From Mansonella perstans (taxonomy: Eukaryota; Nematoda; Chromadorea; Rhabditida; Onchocercidae): DNA of 64,000 nucleotides. The notes beneath the pieces are model-generated. The model was not told where the DNA came from and made no database searches. It worked only from the letters and a program-made list of their open reading frames with translations. Both the position numbers and the translations under genes were made by a program. Positions 1 to 13,617 of the stretch are shown here, in pieces (position 1 is the stretch's first letter; the number at the start of each line of letters is the position of its first letter). The stretch spans positions 1-64,000 of the forward strand of contig JBAMDO010000121.1 in assembly GCA_037074765.1 (NCBI GenBank). The letters run 5' to 3'.

Positions 1-563
1 GTGAAATTTATCTGTGTGAATTAAGCATAAGAGGTTAATCATTTGTTGAATTTGGAAGGTTTCAATCAGCCGGACTCTCCAAGATTCTCAGGAATGGAAC
101 GCAGAGAGAGTTAAGAATTGTTTTCGTCGGTTTAATTGAATTTGAAAGCAGAATGAATATTTACAGATAGCGCAGGGTTGAACCTTTTCTTTATTCTAAG
201 TTTTAACTTGGAACAAAGAAATGCTCAAGTTTTTTATAAATATACAAGGAAGATAAAGATTTGAATCGTCAGTAGCAATGCCTCTCCATATCAGAAAGAT
301 AACTGAAGAACAGAGTCATCATTGTTTTTTCCGCTTCAAAGCAATCGCTTTTTATATTTTTAAGAGAATAACCAAAAAAATTTTTTGTATTGGAAATACA
401 ATCATCGAAAAACATTGAAAATACATTTCATACGACGAAATCGATGATAAAGAGATAAGAAAACCATTTAATGAATTCGATTCTGTATTCATCACTTGTT
501 TTTTCACATGTCGTGAATGAGGACTTCACTGTTGCCTTATAACACAATAGTATTAATGATTGA
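1..563. other. 3' flank of the STAC-like gene
   Basis: AT-rich sequence after the minus-strand stop codon at 566-564. It probably contains the 3' untranslated region. No open frame or repeat that I can support. Confidence 0.4.
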
Positions 564-3500
564 TCACAATAAAAGCAAATACTGCAATGGACATTGAACA
601 AAAGCATGACGTTCTGTACGTACCAATATTCGTCCAGCCATAATGGAATCAGGTTGAGCGAATACCACCTAAAATTATTATTGCTATTACCAATAAAACT
701 TCATAAAGGAATTTAAAAACCTTCAAATTTATTTTAGATCACAGTTTCGAGCTTACCTGGTCACGGTAAAGTCTCATTTTGGCTTCAGGTATATGAACGT
801 TTTGCCTGAGCAGCATTGGCTGCTCACCAGGTTGCACCAATGCAACACAAGTACTTGGAAATGACATCAATCGATCTGTTCGATCACCTGTCTACAAATT
901 AACTATCACAAAAAATCTTTAAAGTGATTAGAAAATTTAGATCTTAAAAAAACTGCAAAAATCTTTAGATTCTGCAAAAGGTTATAAATGCTTAGATTCT
1001 CGAAAAGTCATATGTTCATTGAACTAAAACAAAACCTTGAAACCATACAGCCAATCAGGACCCCCATTATCAACAACTCTCAATCGATCGCCTAAACATA
1101 AGGCTGTATCAGGTCCAGCTATGTATTCATGAATGACAACATGAGATCCTTGCAGAACTGTAAAAGATAAACATTACAGATCTAAATTATAAATTCTGAA
1201 GAAAAATTGAAGACTGCACAAAATTTTGTAAACAGTGTTGAAAAATATACCTACCATCTGAAGAGCTAATACGACGTGGAGTTAAGCGAGGAGACGGTCC
1301 TGACGATGATCGACTACGCTCGTATTCTGATATATCGCCGGAGCTATTGTTGCAATGTAACAGTTTCGGTGCTAATTTACTTCCTAAACATAAATTATTG
1401 CAAAATTCGAATGATGAGCTAAGGGAAGAAGAGAGGTGAGAGAATGGTCATTTCTTGCTTATCAAACAAGCCGAAAAATCAAGGAAAGGCTTATACATCG
1501 AAAAGTGTATAGCACAGGTAACAGATACGTCTTTTTTTCAAGCAACAAATTTGACCAAAAACTATTTTGAAAGATTATAGATGACCTGTACCATGTAACG
1601 TAAAATTATCTTTAATGCTGCAAAGAAGAGCAAAAAATGAATAAAAATAAAAGTTATTGAAAGTACTGCCAAATTACAGTCTCGCTGCCGTAAGATTTGC
1701 AGGGAAAAACAAAAAAAAATGAACTCATGCTTAAAAAAATGAAGATGCGAAATGCAGGCATTTTGTTCCTGTATCTTTGATAGTTATTAACCACAGTTCC
1801 TGGGTGATAAGAGATACTAAGCGTAGAGAATGAATTTCCAATTTTTACAGCTTCTTGCCACAGATATCATAATATTTATGTGGTATTCACGTTGGCAATG
1901 CACGATGAACATCTTTCAAATAATTTTTCCGTTTCAAACTTTTTCAATTCGGTCAGTTTTCTTTTTAATAGTGCTAATTAGAAAAACATCAGAATAACGC
2001 CCTTCTCAGTGTTTTTATTAAAAATGAAGATTTTTTTCAATAAAATTGATTATTTTTTTTAAATCGTCACTATTAAATGTTTTATTTTTAGTTTGGAAAT
2101 TAAACGAAATGTGCCAACTTTCATGGAATTCAAATTTCTTCCATAAGCATTTGATATTTCACAAAAATGTTGAAAAAGACGTTCTTCTGATGTTTGCTGG
2201 TTAGCATAGCTTAAAATGACACAAATTTTGCAATTTAATTCAACAAACTTTTTCATTTCTGGCTAATTTATTTTGCAAATCTTTTATGATTTCTGAGATT
2301 TTTGATTTTAATAAATGATGTTCTTATTTGGACAAGAATAACGCACTCGATAAATCTTAAAAAATTTTTTTCGGACGAATTATTAGAATACAGTAAATTT
2401 TAAAGGAAATTTCTGCATATTCATTAGACTTACTTGAATAAACACCATTTGTAATGGAAGGTGGTGAATCAGTACAGTCAAGCGACAGCGATTTCATTTG
2501 TTTCTGCAACTTGGGCGGACGGCGCTTCACTCCATTGTTATCTGTCAACAAATTTAAACTGCAATCGTTTTTGATCTGGAGATTTGTACTACTAATCAAA
2601 CATGAGTTTTCAAAATATAATGCACATTTTGGGAGAATATGCTAATGTTGTGCGAAGAAATTGCTGAACTTATAATTTCTTTGCAATCGAAGAATCCAAT
2701 TTTCAAAAATTGCAACAAACTCGAAAGAACCACATACATGTCGTTGATTACAATGGCTCAATCATATCACATTATCTAGAAGATTTGTGGTTTCTGGGAA
2801 ATTTATTATTCGTAAAGAAAATTCATCTTCAAAACTCAGAAATTTTTGTTATCGAAAATAGAAAAGCGGAAATCTTTGTCGAAGGAAATGTGAAGTGGAG
2901 TTACAACAAAAATAAGCACCTAACAATTAGATGTTGTCATTAAAAACAAATTACAGTTACTGTGAAATAAATGGAAGAAAAGACAGTAATAAAATAGTCA
3001 GTAGGAAAGACTGATTGTCATCGTTTGTTTAGAAAATTTTATTTTTTTTCCGACATTATTTTTCTCCAACATCATTGCGTCTACATTTTTTATCCTTTCA
3101 AATCAAATTTTTGCCCTATAAAATTTACATTCTCAGTTTAAGTATCTTTTTCATAGTCAAACAAAACTAATATTTATACTGATACAGTTAAAAATTGAGA
3201 TTTATTTCTGAAAAATAAGCGAAGCTCTATTGCAGTGATGCATTTGAAGAAAGGATTCAACTAAGTTTTGTAAGTTTTTTGAGAATTTATTGCCTTATAG
3301 GCAATTTATACGTCTAGAGGATACCAGGTGAATTTTCAACAATAAAAAATATTTTACAAATGCTATGATCCATGGATTTACCTTAACTTTGCCAACAAAT
3401 TATATTCAGCTCAAATTGGGTAAAAAGGATTCTTTTTTGTTTCTGTTTCTTTACTCCGTCCTCTCCCCCTTCTCCCTCGATTTGCTCTCTGCGTTAAGAT

Positions 3501-6500
3501 ATTTCAAAACTTCTTCATCAGCCAGCTTGACATTTATTTTAGAAAAATTGAATTTTGCTATTCATTCTGTACCTTACTTTTACATTGTAGCAAAAAACTG
3601 GATAAAGAAACGTGAACTTGAAACTGAAATTAAGAAGTTAAAAGCAATCGTTTTAAATTAAACTTCTCCAAATTCAATTTAAAATATTAAGAATGACTGA
3701 AAAAATTGAAAGCAATTATTGCAGTCAATTCAGTAGTTTCTAAATTAGTTTCTCCCAACTTACAATATGTACAATAGATAAAACTTTTAAAAAAAGGTAC
3801 CTGACTGATCCAGTTGAGGTGTTGAGCTGATCATAACACCACGGTTACAACTTGCTTCCGCATATCCAGAATCTTGTAGAGAAGCTTCTGACAAATTGCG
3901 AGGTGACGGTGTAGCGGAATCAAAATTATGCGCTGATGAACCTCGTCTACCGTAAATACCAGTAGCCTGCTTCAGTGCCAAGTAAACCGGATCTACTGCA
4001 TCTGTTTTAGATTGTTATATTTTCAAACGCAATCAGGTTAAATGAGTGATTAGATGAAAATTGTTTTAAAGAGAGCTGCTATTCTTTTTCTTTCTGTAAT
4101 AATAAATTTTTTAATTGTTAACTATTCCAGAATATCAGTTCCTGTCAAGAAAATTTCTAATACTCCGAATTTAATCGATTTGACTTGTAACTTGAATAAT
4201 TGAATGTTTAAATTTTGCATTCACTAATTTTCAATAATAACAAATGCTAAATATGAATGAGTGGCATAACTGGCAAATGATAGAAAAGGAATGAGAGTGA
4301 AAGAGAGAGAGATTGTTCAGAAGATTGTAACAATGACGATCATTTTACATCGCTATTATTCTGTACATTTTCAATGAAATTAATTTCTATTTCAATATCA
4401 GCATTAAGTAAACAAGGAACTATTACTGTAAGCGGAGCAGTACTAAAAAAGATTTGATTAGAAATAATAAATTTTAGAGAAAAATTTGTTTGTGATAATG
4501 CTTTCAATTTCCGAAGGTTGCAGAATGTGGATTCCACTTCATCTTGTCACTTTTTTCAGGCAAAATTCCAGTAAACAATCTTCTACCTGGATCGAAAGGT
4601 ATTATATTTTTTACAAATTTGCACACTAACGCAGCACTACAGTGGTCATTTCAATGAAATTTATTAACTTTATGTTCTATTTAGCTCTCTACGCTTTATG
4701 CTTTTCGATCTGGCAGTAAATGATGTGAGAACAAAAAAATAATCATCGTCACATTGTCATCACAAATAATTATTAGTCTCGTATATCTCAAATTGCGAAA
4801 ATGTTTATAAAATAATTTTACGCTATATTATCGTTGCTATGTTAATATTGCGTTAGTGGTAAACAAGAAATAAATATTCAAAAAATGAAAGGAAAGTAAA
4901 TCTCTCGAGGATAAGCAGTCAGCAAAAATTTAGTTTAGGTACTGACTTATTTTATTGTGCTTTCTTTGTACCAAATAACTGTGAAATATTGAAATCTAAA
5001 TCATATCCTCATCGAAAATGACGTGAACGGCAAAAAAAAAAACTAAATAGCTGCTCATCAGTAAAGAAGAGAAACGAATTTCCATTTTCAATTTTTTCTA
5101 TTTCTTTAAAAAATCAAAAAAAAATTTAATTTGCACTTTTTCTATATAAGAGGGCAGTTTTAAACAACAGTTTTCAATTTCCGCACAATTGACACTCATC
5201 TATAATCAATACAAATTACTATCCGGAAATTATTGTCCAAGATGATTCGCTATATTTATTTTCTGGAAGACCTTGATTCCAGGAAGCCAAATTATTACAT
5301 AAATTTCTATGGAAATACCAAACAAAATTTTTCGCTTCCTTTAATCAGCTAGTTTATTCAAATTTTACAGCATGTAACATGGTTCAAATTCCTCGTATTC
5401 GATGGACCTGAATTCTACACCTATCCAATTCTACACTTATTCAGATCTTTCTTCGTCGAGCAGCGTACAAGTCCACACCTCTCTCAGTTCAAATGTGATG
5501 CATCTACTTGCTGTCATACTTGGCCTTCGACTATAACCAGAAAACTCTGAAAGCTATTCCAGAAAAACTGCTAAAAACTTTTAAAGCACTTGCCTTTTTC
5601 AAGAGATCTTTTTCAAAAGCCCTTGCATACCATCCAGTTTTACTAATTCCGACAAAACAGTTATTATTTTACTCACTTTCAATGATTACTTCTTCATGTG
5701 ATATTCAGCAATCTATGCGTCTTCACATTTCATCGATTAGAAGACATTTTTTATCGTCAATTCCTCTTCCGAAAGTAGCAGTTTAAAGATCGTTCGTACT
5801 AATCGCACAACTTTTCTTTTTTTGTTTTTAATAGCTAGCTTAAAAAAATTCAAAGTTATCTTAAATCAAACATTAGTGCTATGAAATAACCTACGATGTA
5901 TCCTCAAACCAAATTTTGCAGGTGTCCTATATTACATATGGCTACAAGACACACAACACGTGGCTAGAAACTGCGCTGTTTACCTTGATACCTCGATATC
6001 TTTCATTTTCAGAACTTTAGTATGAACAAATTATATAAAAAACATACCAAGTTAGACTAATATTGTTTTTGAAACTTTGAAAGACTAATAAGTTTTGTAA
6101 GTTCATATATGTAGAGGAAAAGATTCGTCTCAGTTAACAACATCAAAAAACAAAAAGCAACACTAATGAAAAATGCAGCAAATACCGAAAAATTTTTTTC
6201 TCAAATTGCCGTCTGTAAGCTTTTGTAATTTGAAAAGTTCTTTTTTATATTTGGAAAAAAATTTGAAAAAACCATGACATGATACAGAAAAAGTGAAGTT
6301 GTTTGGATTTTATTGATGTTCCTTAAAATAGATTCTATTTTCAAGTAAAATTAATGATATGATGATATTAATCACAGTATCAAACCACGTACCGCTGCTA
6401 CTTCTTCTACTCGCCCAATATTCTATTAAATCATGGTGATAGATTTTAATTCTGTGCTTTGTTAATTATAGTGCAATTCAGAATTTAATTTCTCTTACTT

Positions 6501-8153
6501 CCTAAACCTTAATTGCAGGTTAGCTGTAAAAGAATCGATTGGTACAGTAAAGACAAAAAGTTAGAGGATTGCAGATATACTTAATAATTAATACTGGTAT
6601 GACAGAATCGGGCAGAATATAAATATTTTCAGGAAATCTGTATTTATTATACATTTTTTTTCACAGGAAAGCGCACTTGCAGTATCAGATTAATGTCTTT
6701 TTTAGAAAACTATGTTAGATTAGACTTGAACTGGCTTTGTGGAAACTCAGCAAGAATGAAGGAGAGGCGTATATTATTTTCACAGATACATAGAGGATCA
6801 GATATTTTTAGATATGGTCGGGGTTATAGTTTTTTTTTTCCTGCAAAACTGTAGATCCCGATTTATCTAGATAGGACTTAGAATTATCAACGACTGATTT
6901 AGGCATTTGTCCAGACGATTTAGGATATGTTAGAATAACTGCAAATCCATCTACAAGAGGTGAACGAGATTATTTTCTCATTTTCATCATCTCTTTCATA
7001 ATTAACACTTATCTGCTTACTGTTGTTATATGGTAGCCATATTTGATAGGCATTTTTAATTATATTTGACAAACCTCTATATTATGGTTATTTTGATCAG
7101 GAATATTTCGCTGTTATCGAAATGTGATCGTATGAAAAGGTAAAGCCGCGCCACACCCGCCCGTTCATAACTCACTATCCGCCCAGAGTTACTATCTGTC
7201 TGCCAAATATGCCGTTTTTTTAACCACAGTGAGCGGTGGGTGGAGATATATATCAGACTTTTTGGAGATTTCTAAGACATACATGCCTTGCAATTATTTG
7301 TTTCAGGCAAATTTAATAGATGTACATAAAGCGATATATTTGACAAATTAATGTTTAAATAAGAATAAAGCTGACTATAAGCAAAAAAAAAAAAAAAAAA
7401 AAAAAAAAACCTCTGGAAGGTGTCGATTCAATGAATTGATCGTTGTATTTCTGAAATTGAGTTGTTAGATCGAGTTTCTGGAAAAAAGAATTACCCCTCT
7501 ATTCTACCTCGTAGATCCTTCCAACAGCTGGCAGTAACGATTGCTCATACAGGTGTTGAATTTCAATGAAATGAAAGTGATATGTGCAAACAGAACAAAT
7601 AAATGATTACTCATTTTTTAAGGTATGACAAATGACCATGTTGAATTTAAATGTCACTGTGGATATCTCAACTAATATTACTGGCCATTTTGGTTAAGAA
7701 AGCAGGCAATCAGGTAAACAAGGAAGGGTAGATTGATTAGTTATGAAAAAATGGTTGCATTTTCTCTTTTCACTTTCTGCTTACTGTTTATAGGCACATT
7801 TTAAATATAGCAGAAAGTTGAAAATGGCAGTGATCGGGACCACTTGCACACAGCTTGCTTAATAGTCACGGGAGATGTGAGAGAGGAAAGAGTTCACAGT
7901 ACGATAGCTTACCGCCTTACTCTTCAGTACTTATTGAATACTACTAATCATTGTTTTACTTCGATGCAATATTCTGAGGCAAAAAACAAACCTCAGATTT
8001 CGCACCAAGAGGTGGATTTTTCAGTCTATGCAATGACTGTATGACACGAAACGCGGATGTCCATTTATGACGCACTCGCTTAGTTTGCGCTACGGACGAA
8101 GTTGTAATGCGAGCACCAGATTCTTCTCCGAACGATGTCACATCCGAATCCAT
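564..8153 (-). CDS. STAC-like adaptor with two SH3 domains, 10 exons
   Basis: Exons in transcript order: 8153-7992, 7199-7157, 6422-6393, 5546-5508, 4001-3801, 2541-2434, 1383-1255, 1157-1036, 891-757, 668-564. They join in phase to 357 codons; an in-frame stop lies just upstream of the ATG at 8153. The N-terminal half is polar and Ser/Arg-rich, with a PVYLALKQATG stretch resembling the PVYxxLRxxTS segment I recall from STAC proteins. Residues ~240-300 form an SH3 domain (GDRLRVVDNGGPDWLYGFK, then FPSTCVALV). The last ~60 residues read as a second SH3 (GRILVR...FVQCPLQYL), the tandem arrangement of STAC adaptors, which in animals bind voltage-gated calcium channels at the membrane. No C1 zinc finger, otherwise usual in STAC, is visible. 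Exons 2-4 are tiny (43, 30, 39 nt) and chosen because only they restore phase; they are the least certain part. Family assignment is inference. Confidence 0.7.
7383..7409. repeat. Poly-A tract of 27 nt
   Basis: Uninterrupted run of A inside intron 1 of the minus-strand STAC-like gene. Similar shorter A or T runs occur near 8799, 17587, 17738, 19690, 21681 and 43777 and mark non-coding DNA. They are not flanked by target-site duplications that I can see. Confidence 0.9.
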
Positions 8154-11100
8154 TTGTGTATTTCAGCTTGAAGAGAACATTTTATATTAATGCATGACGC
8201 TTTTTAGTTTTCATAACGTCATTAATTGCATCTTCTTTCTAATTGCTATCCAGAAATGGACTTTGCCCCAATTATTTTTCTATTCATCATACTTCTCATC
8301 CGGTAATATTAATATTCGTTACATTACTTCTATAACACGCACATAATAATTAAAGAGCATTTGACAAATTTTAAGAATAGCATTCATAATCAAATTTAAA
8401 AATGAATGTTTACAGCTGTGTGATTAAATAAAAGTAAAAATATTATATCATGAACTGGAAAGAGAAACGGTATTTTTACTCAGCCATCATTGTGGCTTCA
8501 ATTTATTGCATTTTGGTTATGTCCAGTATTTTTAAAGTTGCAGTAGTCACTAAAAATAATGCATATCAGCCTAATACCAAAAATGTGATAATGTAGAAGT
8601 GCAGTAGTTGGTCACTGTTGGAAAAATTGGAATTGTATACTGTAGTGCGATGAGTTGTAAGAAAGAGGAAAAATTTTTGCAAATGATAATCAAATTATGT
8701 GCATCTTAGTGGCAAAATTTAACAGTATTGAACAATATATTAAAAGAAGTAAGTAAGAACAGGTCATATTTAAGCTCGATTTTGTTTCAATTCAAGAAAA
8801 AAAAAAAAAAAAAAACTCAGACCGAATGAATAATTTCCACGTTGTTAATTTATTGTTTTAAATACCATGAAGTAATAGAGAAACATTTGAAAAAATCGAG
8901 CATGCAAACTCAAGCTCAAATGTCGAATTTGAGTTCTGAAGGGAATTTATTTGCATGATAACATAAACAGTAAAAATAAGCATTTAATGAAAGAAAATCA
9001 TTCCAACTTTTATGTTTAATAGATTGTTTTATACAGTAATCAGATTTGCTTTATAAATTAAACACACTGCCAGTGCATCATTTCTTTCCGATCAAGTGCT
9101 ACTTTTAATTGTTACCTCATAATGATTTATTTAGTTTAATGATATAATCAAATGAAATGCGAAGCTAAAGATTTCCGCCATTGATACCAAACTCATTTTA
9201 AAGCTTTTTCGGATGCAACTTTTGTGACTGACTACCAGTATGAATTATAATGCTATTTGAGCCGATTAGAAAGATTTTTGAATAGCTTGTTGAGTAAAAT
9301 TAAACTCGAATATTACCAGAAAATAAGATATTTTTAAAAATATTTTCAGCAGTATTAGTGTTTTGCAAGATATGATTAGATTTTGATGCAAAACACAAGC
9401 TAAATATCTATATTCGATTCTCATAACATTCTTCTAATTGAGCATATCTGTTCAGCGCCTATAATTTAGAAATGATTGATTTCATTTTTCCAAAAATTTT
9501 AGAAAACATCACTGAGTTCAGCACACCAAAGCAAAAAACTACGAAATGCATCCGTTGTTTAGTTTAGTTATTTAAAGCTTAGTATTCAATTTTTTGTTTT
9601 TATCAAACTTTTAAAAAAAAACTTATACTTAGTATTGTCATGAAAGAAGTATACATAATTTTGATACAGAGGCTACAAATTATACACTTATTGTCGGTTA
9701 CACGAGCTATCCATACGGTATCCATACGGTTTTACGTCTTGTCTTTGAAGTCATAGAATGGGATTGGAATTTGGCTTATAAATCTGCCTTGCTGAATATC
9801 CTATCCGTTTCTATAGGAACAAAAAGCTGCTGTAGAAGATGCGTAGAAACATGTGGAAATGTGAAGTAAATCTTCTCACTTCAGTTTATTCCATTTTTCA
9901 TTTAAAGGTGTTCAAACTAGTGATGAGCTATAACCGAACTTATTACAGTTTTTGCAGTTCATCTAGAAAAAAGCTTGATCTGACTAGTAAGCAGACCCAT
10001 TTCTGTGAGAAGCCCTACTCGAAGTACATAGACCTTTTTCAACAAATCCTAAAAATCCATTACATTAACGTTGCATTTGAGGGAACAGTGTTGGCAGTAT
10101 CACGTTTCAGATGTTTAGGAAAAACATTCTCAACTCTCATTATCATCAATTTTTTTCCCTCAACCTTCATTTGCATTTCATCCATTAAAAATAAATTTTT
10201 CTAATCAACGAAATGAGATCAAAATTCTTTGAACTTTTCCAAAATTGATGGATTTGCGAGCTCTTGAGATTAATTACTAGGGTTATCAAGAATGTCACTG
10301 CTTTTCGAAAGAGCTTGTAAAATGTAATCTACGGTTAAATGATCGAGCACTGTAATGGCAAATCTTGATATCAACGTTTGATATTATAATCTGACGAGTT
10401 GTACCTGACGCGAACAAAGTCTCGCTGCTGTAATGTCCACTGTATCACATCGTGATGATAGGTTTCAGCAAGTCAGGAAGAAATTCATCGCTGGTAAATG
10501 GACGGAGTTCGTCAATGAACTTTGCAGGCTAACAATACCTAAGTAATAGGCTACTTTTGACACTTATTTCTGGACAAAAATGAAAATCATAAAAATGAGT
10601 TCAACTGATTAAGCTCTTCTTGGACTGACTTCTGTTGCCGACAGGCGGCTTAGACTACTTTTATCATATTTACTAAACTTCTCAATAAAATGAGCACAAT
10701 AACTTATCTGAGAATCTTTGCAAAATGAATGATATCTACTGAAAGTTAAAGTTTGATGTGACTTGAAGAGATGTTAAAACTTTTTAGAACAAGAACCATA
10801 AAAAAAATGAATACGAATCAATTCTTTTATAAGGAATAAGTTATTTCCAATATCAATCATTTGTTTTATTGAGATGTTTCTTTCAAAAAATCTTGAAGCA
10901 TTTTTTTTGGGAGCAAATGATGGTTTGTCGTTTACATTAAAAAAGAAAAAAAAACGAATTTTTGGTTATTTCAGGTTTCTTAGCATTTTTGAAACACTAC
11001 AATTTGTCTGTTTTTAGAATATCCGAAGTTCATTTAAAAATTTGATGTGAGCTTTTTCAGAGAAAAGCTTTAAAGCTTTTCTTTGGCATCAAACATTCCA

Positions 11101-11619
11101 AAGCATCATCAGAAAAGTTGTGGATGCAATAAGCGGCATACTTAACAACAAAAATCTCCTAAAATTTCTGATAATGTTTTTTGCACTGTCGAAAAAGGTA
11201 CAAATGTTTGATTTAGAAATATAGTTAAATTTTTTAAGAAAAAAGTGGGATCAGATCAAATCGCCACTCAAATGAATCTATCGAAGAAACAAATCAATCG
11301 AATCCATTTTAGAATGTTTTATTATTTGGTTAAAAAAAAAAACCCTGAAGAGCATTGAACTCAATCAAGCAGAAACAGATAAAAGGATGATAATTGTTGT
11401 GACTTGACGGAAATAAATAAAGAATTGTTTTCAACGATTCGACGGAAAAACGAAGGTATTCTATTATTAATATATATAATATAATTTAGAAAAGAATATT
11501 ACTTCTAAATTAATTTCGTTCTGAACAGAAAGGTGTAGAGCAAACTCTGAAAGTGTCGTTTTCTGGGAAATAAGTGGCAGTGGGATAGGCAACCACATCG
11601 CTTTTTTCTTTCATTTTTA
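8154..11619. other. Gene-poor interval upstream of the STAC-like gene
   Basis: AT-rich sequence with no recognisable coding exon. An open stretch at 9839-10204 (121 codons) has AT-driven composition, no homology I recognise and no clear splice context, so I do not call it a gene. The promoter of the STAC-like gene should lie just above 8153. A perfect palindrome at 11061-11082 is listed separately. Confidence 0.5.
11061..11082. repeat. Perfect 22-bp palindrome
   Basis: AGAAAAGCTTT followed directly by its reverse complement, with no loop. Function unknown; in DNA this AT-rich such a palindrome may be chance. Confidence 0.7.
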
Positions 11620-11811
11620 ATGAGCACAATGTTGTCATCCACATATAGAAAGCAAATCTTAAAAGAGGAGACGCAAATGAATGAAGTCGTGGAACGGTGT
11701 GAAATGAGACAGCGGGAAGTCATAAAATTGATGAAAATAGCAACTGATACATCGCACACCTTATGTAATAAAACCAATGACTGTTTCATTCAGTTCTACT
11801 TAGAGAAATGA
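11620..11811 (+). CDS. Unidentified small open frame, 63 codons
   Basis: The open frame starts at an ATG and encodes a hydrophilic, helix-forming peptide with a charged stretch (KQILKEETQMNEVVERCEMR) and a FYLEK end. Its composition is more protein-like than that of surrounding random frames. I recognise no family; the charged helical part loosely recalls the C-terminal helix of some Myb/SANT-type proteins, which is only an impression. No partner exons were found, so it could be a lone small gene, one exon of a larger gene, or chance. Confidence 0.25.
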   Translation: MSTMLSSTYRKQILKEETQMNEVVERCEMRQREVIKLMKIATDTSHTLCNKTNDCFIQFYLEK

Positions 11812-13329
11812 AATTTAATGAGTTATGACGTCGAAAAACTTGAATTCATTAAACGGCTAATAAAATTTATCCAAACGTAAGACATTTAAAAAAGACATTG
11901 TTTTAAAAGTTATTTTATTCATCAGAAAAAAATTTTCATGTATATCGGAAGTGATTACGAAAAACAAATATGCATTCTAATTTTGGTGTGCTCTCATTCT
12001 AGTGAAATTACTGCATCTATTCAGTGAAAAATTTTTATGGGGAGGTAAATATTACATGAAGTATATGAATATAATAGTATATGAATAGTACATAAATACT
12101 TGTTTTCATCAGATTTCTCATTGCAAGTGATTGAACTTCACTGCAGACGAGCTGCAAAAACAAAATATATATGTATAAATAAAAAAATTTTCTGTTTTTC
12201 CTGTTTGTAATTTACTTGTCGAGGTGAAACATAGTCACATAATAATAGATTAGCGTTCAATGAAAATAATCTATGATACCAAGCACAAATTAATTTTTTT
12301 TAAATCGCTTTTTATTCTTTTTACGTACCATTGAATTGGTGAAGAAAAAAATTAAGGTTTACTCTGATCCTGATAAATAGAATCTCTGGAGAAGTACTTC
12401 CAAAAAAAAAAAGCTCATTTCAAATTCATATTACAAGCACATTTGTTAGATTTTAAAATTCTGGTTCAGCAAACACTTATTGATTCTTTTAATCCCGTTC
12501 CACATTCCGAAAAAAAGATATCGCTAAGGATAAGCGTAAACTGAATTACTGTAGGAAAAAATTTGATAACTTTTAGACTTTGAAGGATACAATTAACAGG
12601 CTATTCGGAACTTCATTTTGCCGCAGTATTTAGGAAGGAGTCTGAGATAGCCATTGTGAAACAAGAAATGTTGTGATTAAAAACAATAAGCAATAAAAGT
12701 CGTATCAGATAATGTTGAACAAGAATGCAAATATTCCAGACAGTTCTATTATGAGTACGAATGAATACATGGAAAATTTTCTGGCCACAGAAAGATGTGA
12801 ATAACAAGATAACAGCTGCGCATCCCGTACATTCAAAACTGTTTCTCTTCAGCTCGCTGATGGCCGAATGTCAGCCTCCCTCGTTGAATTGCTTCCGAAT
12901 TTTTTGCAAATTTTCCTTTTAAGAGTATCAAATGGCAATTAGTTCGAAATTTGCTACGCTCGCTTCAGCAATTTTAGCAGCTCCGAAAAATGTGTTAAGC
13001 TTTCAAAGCAAAGAAGGAAAAACGACGAAAGGTTCGTATGAGAGAGGGAGGGAAAAAAGAAAAAGTGCCCAGAAGTACGAGCAAAATTATCAAGCAGTTT
13101 GGAAATCAACAAAAAGATTATTGGTTAGACAAATATTTGAACTCTTGCACTTTTCAAAAACTGTGAGAATTGATGCTGGCATGATAAATCAAAGAGAAAT
13201 AATGTTTTAATACATTGGAAATCCAGATTTCCAAAAGCATTATTTTAATATAAGTTGATCAAAAATACTGAATTTTTGCAGCATGTACTTCGGCAGTAAT
13301 GCTGAAAGAAAGAATTAACGCGCCCACCT

Positions 13330-13617
13330 ATGTTTACCTTAGACTGTTCTATGCACATATGTCCCACTAATACAAATAATATATCGCAAAGCTGCAACAT
13401 TACGACAAGTAAACGGAAGCGTAAAAAATCGCAAATTCTTTCAACAGAATTTTTAAAATATGTTAAAAACTTAATGTTTTGTGTTATAGAAAGCTTTTTG
13501 GAAGACAAACATTTGCAAAATGAATTGGCTAACCTGGCGCGAACCTTTCTCCAGGAACAATCTCACCAGTACCATAAAGCTATTATCCATACAGTTGCAG
13601 ACATGCTTGGACACTAA
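13330..13617 (+). CDS. Unidentified open frame or terminal exon
   Basis: The 95-codon open frame ends at TAA 13615-13617. Its second half (SFLEDKHLQNELANLARTFL and on to HTVADMLGH) looks like a real amphipathic helical protein. A good acceptor (GTGTTATAG) precedes it at 13489, so the genuine part may be a terminal exon 13490-13617 entered in phase 1. A basic cluster SKRKRKKS sits just upstream. Another protein-like stretch follows the acceptor ending at 13281. I could not join these into a complete gene and recognise no family. Confidence 0.3.
   Translation: MFTLDCSMHICPTNTNNISQSCNITTSKRKRKKSQILSTEFLKYVKNLMFCVIESFLEDKHLQNELANLARTFLQEQSHQYHKAIIHTVADMLGH

Noticed and set aside
5508..5786. Plus-strand open frame of 92 codons
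   Set aside because: No homology or splice context. It abuts a minus-strand micro-exon (5546-5508) that fits the STAC-like gene in phase.
7383..7409. Retroposed gene copy marked by the poly-A tract
   Set aside because: No upstream coding similarity and no flanking target-site duplication.
9839..10204. Plus-strand open frame of 121 codons
   Set aside because: AT-driven composition, no family, no splice partners.
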